NCBI GenBank assembly: GCA_004335635.1
Contig: QAXH01004880.1
Location: forward strand, 321-34,621
Origin: Chloromonas sp. AAM2
Lineage: Eukaryota > Chlorophyta > Chlorophyceae > Chlamydomonadales > Chlamydomonadaceae
Direction of reading: 5' to 3'
Length of the DNA: 34,301 bases
The notes under the pieces were generated by a model. That model searched no databases. It was given only the letters and a program-made list of their open reading frames with translations, and was not told the origin of the DNA. Below, one piece after another: positions 22,901 to 32,000 of this stretch. A program made the position numbers and the translations under genes. Within the stretch, counting starts at the first letter, position 1. The number at the start of each line of letters is the position of its first letter.

Positions 22901-24368
22901 AGGGACGGGGTAAGGCACACGGAATAGTTAAGGGTAAGGCATGTGGAATAAGCCAACGATCGCAAGCTGCTTCCATTCAACCTGATGACATTGTGTAAGT
23001 GAGGTGCGCAACTCTGGCAGCTTTGGAAATTTGTGCACCTGCTGCTGTGCAAGCAGTGGTTCATTGCTGTGGATCGGACCAATTACTTCGCAACTTGCAC
23101 ACAGACTGACTTATCCACCCAGAACCCAAGAAGTGTGCTGTACAGCCTACTGTGCATGTTGCTGTGCTCAGATCCGGGATACGCTGTTGGTATAGCCACC
23201 TGCTACGAGTTCATTGCTGCAGAGCACATGCGTGCGCTGTGATGTCCGTGCCCGCAGCATCAACGCTGTTCTGTCGGGAGTGCTGCGGGGCAGTGGCCAC
23301 CAGGCCACAGGCTTCACCATCAACCTGGTCACTCTCTGGGCGGTGAGTCAGGCCCTGGCCAACCAGCAGGCCAAGTCAGCTGAAAGAGAATCTTGTCAAC
23401 AAATTGGTTGATTATCATACCGTATGTCAGCTGGATGGCCAGTTGCAAAGTTGACCATCCATGCACTTGAGCACAGCACACTGCCATGCTGTACAAGCCT
23501 CTCCACTCTTCACAAGACGCCGCCTGTGCGCTGTGCATTGCGTGATGTGTTAACATGCGCCTGATGCACGCCCTGGCGACTTTGTCTGCTCAGATGGGCC
23601 TTCCTGCGGCCTACGCCCTGGACATTGTGTATGGCATGGGCGCACAGGGCGTGTGGATGGCGCTGGCAGGTGCGGCAGATAGGCAAGCTCAGTACTGCCC
23701 CGACTGACGCTGGTGCAGTCATTTTTCACCCATGTAAACTGGCCGCGCGGAGTGCTATTTCAAAGAGTGCAGCTTGCCATTGTTGTGACAACAGAGTGAG
23801 TCGTGCTGCGCCACCAAAACAACGCCAGCATGACATCGGCAAGGATGGATGAAAGGGCGAGTTGCAGACACATAGAGAATCAAACGAAAGGAACAACGGG
23901 GTACTTGTGAACACTGGATCAAGGACGCTGTGAATGTATGAGCCTTCTACCGTAGCAGACAGGCAGAAGGAGCAATGAGGCAGCAGAAGTATGAGTCAGA
24001 CTAGTCGTTCCATTCTGCATGGGGCCCACAAAGGCCATGCATCACACTTAAGTGTACTTAAACTAAACATAGCCGAGAACTGCATGTATGCCCTGTGTAT
24101 GCGCAAGCTGTTGCGTGTCCTGTGCACTGCTGCCTGGTGTTGTTGTTTATAGCTGCCTGCCTGTGGTGCTGCAGCCGCGGGTGTGGTGCAGGCGTTGCTG
24201 CTGCTGGTCACCATTGGCTCGTGGAACTGGGACTTCCAGGCGCGGCGGGCACTGCAGCTGCTGGCGTCAGGGCACGGTGTGACGGAGGAGGTGGTGGCGG
24301 CGGCAGCGGGCGGACCCGGGGGACACCACGGCGTGTACGAGCCCTTGCTGGGCGCCCAGCACGCCTGA
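16981..24368 (+). CDS. MATE-family (multidrug and toxic compound extrusion) transporter, 13 exons, complete
   Basis: A 12-helix cation/H+ or Na+ antiporter that exports organic cations or secondary metabolites across the plasma or vacuolar membrane; the substrate is not predictable. Exons: 16981-17213, 17704-17779, 18284-18360, 18690-18777, 20148-20348, 20667-20740, 20974-21189, 21520-21674, 22259-22395, 22839-22897, 23258-23342, 23594-23669, 24175-24368; 1671 bp, 556 aa, all phases consistent. Plant-type MATE landmarks: VLWLAAPIVVSEVLSFL (TM1), LGASSLSAFTLARTFFHITG, SDTFTGQAYGAGKCGLVGIY (residues about 137-157), ARLMLALGQDP, MICLDWWCFEVVILVAGL, TAAATRVSNELG (about 362-374), NAVLSGVLRGSGHQA (about 440-454). 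I chose the ATG at 16981, giving MSNPDAGSVEDGLQQPLL, like the short hydrophilic N-termini ending PLL in the family; an in-frame ATG at 16879 is possible. The C-terminus ends VYEPLLGAQHA. The N gap lies in intron 4; since exons 4 and 5 join in phase at the usual YLQ-RA position, no exon seems lost. Confidence 0.93.
18841..18973 (+). repeat. 49-bp minisatellite, 2.7 copies before the N gap
   Basis: Copies start at 18841, 18890 and 18939; the third is cut by the gap. Each begins CACAGCCGTGCCTGTG and includes CCAGCTGTCCAGAGGGG. The visible copies differ at one base (T/A in TGTGTTGCC versus TGTGATGCC). It lies in MATE intron 4 (18778-20147) and its true length is hidden. Confidence 0.95.
18974..19921. 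other. Assembly gap (948 N) inside MATE intron 4
   Basis: A run of N flanked on both sides by different tandem repeats, which explains the assembly failure. The true size is unknown. Frames that appear to cross it are meaningless. Confidence 0.99.
19922..20000 (+). repeat. 31-bp minisatellite, 2.5 copies after the N gap
   Basis: Copies at 19922 (first base lost in the gap), 19952 and 19983 (partial). Each reads CCCCGAGCGCAGCAGTGC followed by GCTTCACAGGAGG. It is unrelated to the 49-bp unit on the other side, so at least two tandem arrays meet in the gap. Confidence 0.93.
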
Positions 24369-25944
24369 GTGAGCCCAACGTGCTGATTGCAGAAGCAGAT
24401 GCTGCGCAGAGCCTGGAAAGCCTTGATGTTGTCGTGCGTGCCTTGGACTCGCCACATGCCTGCTGTGCCTGTGCTACTGTGCCTTCCATTTCAAAAAAGA
24501 TGTTTGCCAGTTCTGGGACAGTCAATCAGGGCTTGTGGCGAACTATACCTGAAGGCAACCGCATGCAGAGGTGTGATGCAGTTTACAAGGTGCTGTGTTC
24601 CAGTTTACAAGGTGGGTGACTCGAGGAATTCCCCACGCATTGGTACCCTCGCTGGTGGGCATCATGGCGACAGCCTGATTCTACCTTGCATGTAATTCAT
24701 CGTCATCAGGAGCTGAGCTAATTATACCTGACGACCCAACCAGTTTTCTGTTGCAATGTGCAAGGTGGGAGCGAACACAAGTGGCAGACAGGCAGCATGC
24801 AATGTAAGGACCGACGCTATTATGTGTTCTAATCCCGTCCACATGTTGGTTGGACGGGTTGGAGTCCCTTTCTGCTTGTGAGCCGGCTCAGGTTCAGATC
24901 CAACTGGCGGCCGATTTAACTCGCCCCTAGCTCTCCGATGTTGCTTCTCAAATCAGTACAGCAGCTGTGCGTTGTCTCTGTGTGTGACGGGAATTCAGAG
25001 AACACACACACTCTCACCTCCTATTGTGCAGCGATAAGTACACTCAGCCTCACACATAGCTGGATTCCAGAGGCCATGTTATTCTTTCTCCTTGGACACC
25101 GCAGGCTTATTTTCTCCTTTTTTTTTACAGTCTGAGACGTGTCATTGTGTGCGTTCATGCTGGCAAGTGAAGGGCTTCACAGAGACCCATTATTTTGCAG
25201 TGTTGATAAGTTGATAAGTTGCTGTTGCTGTGCGCCTGTTCTAAGGTCATATAGGTGTTGTAGGTGTTGTGTCACTGAAGCTGTTGGTGGAAATGGTCAT
25301 CCCAGGGTATGCACTTTTCATTCATCTCATGCAAGGTCCTTGTCTTGTGGACGGGCATGGATGGAAGTGGTCTGGAGCCCGGATGAATTTTTACAACTTG
25401 CGCAGTCTATACAGAGGCAAAAGACATAACATGTTGCTGTATAGGACCTGTAACGCAATATTCGTACCGCGTGCAGGTTCATGCTGAAGCCTGCGTGTGC
25501 GAGCTGATGCGGCTCAAATATGTTAATATCGTGCTGCTGCTTGCATGCACTCAGCCAAGCAGCCAACCAGTTGTATGCTGTGCTCTGAAAGCGGCGATTT
25601 CCAGCCGACTGCTCCATGCCAGGGCGTTGCCTCAAAAACTGAATTTTTAGCAGCAGTGGCAGCAGAATGTGCTAGTCCTAATGCATTTGCTTAAAAATGC
25701 ACCTCATGACAAGCCAGACGGCTTGCTCAGTACCCAACGCTAAGGCCTCCTCAGGCACGCTGTTCTGTATGTGTACTCTGGTGGTCATTGGTCGTTGAAG
25801 GTTCAGCTTGGCCTGCACGTTCATGCCTGAGATTTCACGAGCAATCCAAGGACAGGCCATCAAATGCTACATCCCATCCCTCAAATAGAAGGTCAGGTGG
25901 GTTTGACAGATTTACTGACCAACGTATTCACCCACTGTTTGGTT
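24369..25944. other. Convergent intergenic region between the MATE and kinase-fold genes
   Basis: Both neighbours end into this region. A hairpin CCCGTCC..GGACGGG lies at about 24836-24862 and GTTGATAA is duplicated near 25203. Candidate minus-strand polyadenylation motifs (TTACA on plus) lie at about 25391 and 25126. Two minus frames, 25327-25635 and 25678-25863, are in the orientation of the kinase-fold gene; the second reads VQAKLNLQRPMTTRVHIQ and looks protein-like, but I found no phase-consistent partner exon. They are probably 3' UTR or relics. Confidence 0.45.
24691..24695 (+). terminator. TGTAA polyadenylation signal of the MATE gene
   Basis: TGTAA lies 322 bp past the MATE stop. A second TGTAA at 24803-24807 is an alternative. 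The 3' UTR between contains a short duplication (CAGTTTACAAGGTG near 24579 and 24602). Confidence 0.4.
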
Positions 25945-26044
25945 TGATCACATGCCGACTGGTCACTGATCACATGCCCACTGGTCACTGATCACATGCC
26001 CACTGGTCACTGATCACATGCCCACTGGTCACTGATCACATGAT
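25945..26044 (+). repeat. 22-bp minisatellite at the 3' end of the kinase-fold gene
   Basis: Units TGATCACATGCCCACTGGTC+AC start at 25945, 25967, 25989 and 26011, with a truncated fifth from 26033. The first has G for C at one position. There are no spacers, so this is not a CRISPR array. The fifth partial copy supplies the last Met codon and the TGA stop (26036-26041) of the minus-strand gene. Confidence 0.95.
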
Positions 26045-29000
26045 AGTGCATCTGCACCCCATCTCTACCCTGTTATCCTGAGTCTGCATGACGTCCTTAG
26101 TCTTCATGACCTGTGAAACAGGCTCTTCAGCTGACTCATGCTTCCTGGTGTCCATGGAAATCACACTTAATGGCTGTGAGGGGGCATGCACCGGGTCAAC
26201 CACAACAGCTATGTCGGTCGTCTTGACAGCAGCAGCCGTTTCTGACTGCTCCCTTGCCTTTGCAGCAGGATGTGCGTGCAGCTTGGCCTGAATTGCCAGC
26301 AAGTGCTCCATCACCTGTGCCAGCAAGGGATTTGGAAAAGCAACATTGCAGCGCCGAACTATGACTGCCTCGCAGGCCCGGTCTTTGCAAGCAGCAGATG
26401 CCAATGGGACAGGATGACGGTGAATGTGTGCCTTCGTGGAAACCATATGAGGCCACATGCACTGAGCACGACAGTTAGCAAACCATCAAAACTGTGGAAA
26501 CGCAATTGCTGGAGTCAGTGACTGAAACTGATTCAGGCCTGACTTGTTCCAGGTTGCAGATGCTGAACTCGCTGCCAATACAGATCTCTAAGGGGGCGGT
26601 CACACGACAAATTTGGGTCCCAACTTGGATTTTGATTTGGGTTGGCGATTGAGGACAGGGGTTTGATTGACGTTCCAGTGACCCATGTCCACCAAGGCCC
26701 ACGTGACATGCCCATGTGAAACTTTGGCCACGTGCCTCAAACGTAACAAGACGGTGCCCGCCAGTTTCTATAATTACTTTACACGGCCAACCACACACGT
26801 CAATCGGCACACTCACAGCACGTCTGCCACTACTGCTGCCAAGGTTTCTAGCAAGAGAGATCGGTCTGTCAGCGACAAACCCAAAGCGTTCAAACCTCCT
26901 TGAATGGTATGCCATGTGCTAGCAGGCGTTTTGTATGCCGCTCTTGAATTTGGCTGCCCAATTCATTGTGCCCCTTGTGCCCGTGTGACCGCTGACCAAT
27001 CTGGGTCCAACTGTGGGCCTCATCTGACGCTTCTCACCCCAAATTGGGATACAAATTTCACGCGTGACCGACCCCTAACACATGATTGGTCTGCAACACA
27101 TGCCGGGCACTCACAAGAGTTTTAATTACATTGTTAGGCTTCGAATACAAAAATTTAAGGGATCTCTTCTGCAGGCAAGCCTCACCTGTGCCATGCTTAG
27201 ACGTGCAGCTGGCTCTGCGCTCCAGCAAGCGCTCAAAAGACTCCACAGCGTTGGATGTAAACTTGTGGGCTGCTCAGGGCGCCAGCCACTCGCCAGCTTG
27301 TCAGCCAAGTGCTCGCGGCTGATGTCAAGCCTGGATCTGTGAAGCACCGAGATGAAGCAGAGGTTGAGCTTGCACGCTTGTGGTCTGCATCTTATCCAAC
27401 ACGACAAGAACGGCGGCATGCTCAGTCTCACAAACCTCGCCTGGCCCGTTCCAGCACAAATAATGGTCATCTCTAAACTTGTGTAAACTGGAAAGTTCTG
27501 CTCTTTGGCATGGCCGCACTTCAACCGGAAGGTATATGATCATCGGACTGAGCTCTGATTCGTTCTGCTAAAGCCTTACACTTCAAAAACATCTCTTACC
27601 CGGACATGAGCTCGAAGATGAGCACTGCAAAGGTGAAGACGTCCGATGCTGGTGTGCAGCGTTGCCCTCCTTGTGCTGATGATGCCTCCGGAGCCAGGCT
27701 CATCGGGCTCACGCACACACCTGAGGCCAGCAACAGCAGTGCAGTTCAAACACCACGATGAATGCCTATACAAAAGGAACAGCCTCCTGTTCTCGGATAT
27801 GGCAGCTGCTAGGGTGCCAGCTGAAATGTGCAGTGATTCAACTCCAGCTTAATCTGGTGCACATCAGATGGCAAACAACCGTTTACAAGCTGGCAACGAC
27901 TGAAGTAGTTTTCTGCATCAATGTGTGAGCAACACACCTGGCGTCAGCAGGAAAGCGCTGTGCTGCATAACAGCGTCATACTGCCCAGCACCCAGCAAAG
28001 CCAACAGCTGCCTCCGGGCCGGGTGCGTTGCTGTGGCTGCCTGCTCCGAATCACGCGTGAGCTGTGCTGCAAGCAGCGCCCCGGCAGCGGCATCGGGCTT
28101 GGCAAGTCCATCAACCGGCGTGTCTTGCACCGCAAGGTTGGAGCTGGAGCGACTAAGGCAACTTTTCCGCCGCTGCAGACCACGAGCGGATGGTGTGGAC
28201 TGCAATGGGAATGAGTCAACTTCCATGGACGGCTCATCGGCAGCCTCGGCAGCCGGCGTGATCTGCTGAGCGTTGTTGACTTGCTTTGCATGCGCTGGCG
28301 CTGCGACGGCACCATGTTGCTGATAGGAGCTTGACAACCGTGCGATGTCCTCGAGACTTCTACGTAAGCGTGCTCCACTGCAGTCATCACGTATTGCGGC
28401 ATGCTGGGTCTGGGGCGACGTGGGACCGCCGACCAGGAAGGAGCTCTTGTTCCTGAGGGCTGGGACTGTGATACCCAGCGCTGCACGGCGGTCCCGCGCG
28501 ATGAACGACGGTGATCTACCTTCGCTGTCCAACATTTCATCGTATGCTCTTTCCAGATTGACACTTGTAGCAGCCGTGGCACCTCCATCGCTGAGCGGGC
28601 GGTCCGTGCTGAAGCTTGCCTGCCGCAGGCGGCTGGACGGACCATGGCCGTGCTGCTCAGTGCCTGTGCATGTTGCGTTATCCCACGACATGCCTGTGAC
28701 AGAGTCCAGCAAGGCCTGGGACAAAGAGATGCGTTTTGAGTCCAGCATTGCCTCAGCCTGGGCCTGAGAAGCGCCCGCCAGTGAAAGGCGGCTGGAGGAG
28801 CGACGGCTTGAAGTGTGGCCGGAAGCAGAACGTGGGCCAACGGACTCGAAAACATCCCCGGCCAGATGCGCTTCAAGCGCAAGCACTGCCTGGGGGCCTG
28901 CAGGCGCCTTGTGACTGGGTATCAATTCTGCAGCTCCTGAAGTGCTGCACTCGTAGCCTGCCCTGGATAGGCAACTGGCGCGACGTGCCTTGCGCTGCTT

Positions 29001-32000
29001 CAAGTTCTCCAGGTACATCTTGTCAGCCATGTCAGCACCTTCCTCCATATCCGGATCTTGGGCCAGGTGGGCTTCAAGGCTAAGCACTAACGCTGTGAGG
29101 CCTGCAGCGTCAGCTGTGCTCTGCCTTGAGATCGGGTTGGAGGTTCCAAGGCGGCTTGCTCTGCGCTCACGACCGCCTGTGCTGCTGCCCCCAGCACGCC
29201 TGATCAGCACAGCATCTGGATCGTGCGCCAGGTATGCCTCAAAGCTTTGAACGGCTGCTGTTGGGCTTGAGCCGCTGATGGTTGAGTCTGCTTCCAACTG
29301 TTGTGAAACAAAGGAAGCACATGCCAGGCGGCTTGCCCGGCGCTCGCGCGTGCCAGGGCTGCTGGAGCGCGCCTGTTGAATCAGCGCTGCATCTGGGTCT
29401 GATGCCAAGCGTGCTTCTAACACCTGCACGCTGGCTGTCAGGCCTGCCCCTTCGGCTGTGCTCTGGTGAGATATTTGGGACGAGGATGCTAGACGGCTCG
29501 CCCTGCGCTCCCGCCTGCCTTGGCTGCTTGTGCGCTGCAGCAACAGGGTCGCATCTGGATCTGCTGTCACCTTTTCATCTAGGCCCAGCAGGCTTGCCAG
29601 CGAGGGCTGGATGGCATGTGCTGGGTTTGGAATCTGTGTGAGTGAGTGTGTATTGTTTGAATCTATGGCTCCAGACTGGCTGGCGAGAGCTAGCCTGCTG
29701 GCACGCCGAGCATTCTGCAATCTAGGTGCGGTTGTGTGCTCAGCTCCGTGGTCCGAATCTGGGTCCTGTGATAGGTGGGCTTCTATGCTTTGCACCACTG
29801 CTGTTAGGACTGCGGCATCTGCGGTACTTTGCCTTGATACAGGATTGGAGGTGGCCAGGCGGCTGGCTCTGCGCTCACGGCTGTGTCCATGCCTGCGCGG
29901 GCTAGCACTGCCGTGCAGTGGTGCGATGACATCTGGGTCTGCAGTCAGATGCGCCTCTAGACCTTGTACCATTGCTGTTAGGCCTGCAGCTTCAGCTGTT
30001 GTCTGATGTGATATGCCAGAAGACGATGCCAGGCGGCTCGCCCTGCGCTCCTGCCTGCCTGGGTTGCTGGCATCACGCGGCAGCAAGGCCGCATCTGGGT
30101 CTACAGCCAGTTTCTCTTCCAGCCCTTGCACTCCTGCCAGTGCACCTGCATGGCGAGGGCTGCGAGGCTGCAGCTGAGGCTGCATGCTGTCATTGAGCCA
30201 GTCATGCGCCTCCGGGCCTCCTGATTGGCTTACACGGGACAGCCGGCTGGCACGACGTTCAGTGCATCTCCGAGTAGGGCTGGCCTCGCCCTCTGGGTCG
30301 CCCAGTCTGCGAGTTTCGTCTGCAGCGCATTGCAGCAGCATCGGTGGAATGGATAGGCTTTTCAGCCGATGCAAAGACGCAGACGATCTTGGCTCAGTGC
30401 TTGTTGGCATCCCAGCTGGCTCTGCATTTTGATCCAATGTCAGCTCCTGCCGCAGTACCCTTGAAGCGATGTCAGAATGCGTGGCTACAGTGGCAACTGT
30501 TGTGGGAACTGCGGGGGAGACGCTATTGGAACTTGTGGCTTGCATCAGGTCATGAATTCCCTGCCCGTTAGTTTCCTGGGACGGCTTGCCAACTTTGAGC
30601 TGAGAGACCTCTTCATGTCGGCCAACGTGCACCGGCAGAGTGGTGCTGCTTGCATTCCGTGAACAATTGCCTTGTGCTCCGGCAAGCTGCCTTGTCATAA
30701 CTTGCTGCTCCAAGGTCTCGTCTTGGCAGGTGTTCTCGCTGAGATCGACAGTGAGTCGGCTGTTGAATGACACTTTACTGATCTGCCGCTTCCGTAATGA
30801 TCGCCCAGTATGAGCACCTGCATCGGCCGCCTCGTGCGACAATTGCTCCTCAAAGCCATGCGCTCTCAGCGCCTCGGCCGTGGTCATTGTAGATTTTGGA
30901 GTAGCACTGTTGCTGGCTGCTGACAGGCGACTAGAAGAACGCCGTGTGGCAGGCCTGCGCACTTGCATCATATCTGGGTCATCCAGGCCGCGCAGCAATA
31001 CCGCAGCGGCAGCGACACCCCCTGGGTTGGACTGAGGCTGCATGGCTGTATGATCGGTGCTTGATGCAGACAGCCGGCTAGACGAGCGCCGGACGACACG
31101 GCGTAGAGGAGGTGAGCCCGGGGCAATCTCAAATTCATAAGCCAACGAGTCTTCTGCAGCTCGCACACAATGGACTGGGTCGTGGTGTTTGTGCGCACTG
31201 TCTACTGCTTGATCGGTGAAGCTCCCAGGGTGCGATACGTTGATTCCGCTGGCGCACGACAAGCGGCTAGGGGCTCGGCTCGGCCCCGCACGACTGGGCA
31301 CGCCATCTTCCGCTGCTGCCATTGCCTGTTCAGCTACTGCTGCAGCCAGATCTGACTGCTTGCAGGAGAGGCGGCTTGGCGAGCGGCTCGCAGGGCGATG
31401 CACCGGAGCAGAGGCTGTTGCATCTGGATCCTGCTGCATGAGAGACTCTGCTGAAAGCACGCCAGCAAGCAAGGCGTGTGCTGTTGCAGGGCCAGTGGGG
31501 CTCCCACAAGCAGAAGCAATGGCAGCGTGCAGCTCATCAGTCTGGCCACAGCTGCTGATTGACAGGCGACTGGACTTACGAGGCACGCTGCAGCGCGCAT
31601 GCACGCCTGGAGTGCCTTGGCTGTTCACACGCTCAACACTGACGTCCGCGGCTTCAGCCAAGCGTGATTGCAAAGCTGTGGGCAAGGCTGGCGCTGGTCC
31701 ATACTGGTCTGCTTGAGCGGACGTGTTGGGCATCTGCAGTCGAGCCTCCGCGACCTGGCTGAAGGACTCCCGCAGCTGGCCTGATGCGCCCCCCTCCGGG
31801 TCGCTGCTGCCAGTGGCTAGGCTCAGGCGGCTGGCTCGGCGATTGAGCGACCGGTGTGGCTGTAGCACCTGTGCAGGCAGTTGGCACAATTGGCTTGTGT
31901 CTGAGAGCACGTGCCAGCATGTTGGTATGAGGAAAATCATGATCAAGTTTCAATGCAGTGTTTTGAAGAGTTCTGTCCAGTCCAGTTCATATGCCCCTGC

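Noticed and set aside
24888..24912. GGTTCAGATCC, resembling a tRNA T-arm
   Set aside because: It lacks the invariant GTTCRA order and no acceptor or D-arm can be built around it.
25945..26044. Regular 22-bp repeats that might suggest a CRISPR array
   Set aside because: The units are contiguous with no spacers, and the DNA is eukaryotic.
26475..26915. 146-residue minus frame
   Set aside because: It falls mostly inside the intronic MITE and has no splice continuity with the kinase exons.
27944..28882. 312-residue minus frame in the repeat exon
   Set aside because: It is an alternative frame of a low-complexity exon whose main frame is open for 1342 codons and joins the kinase exons in phase.
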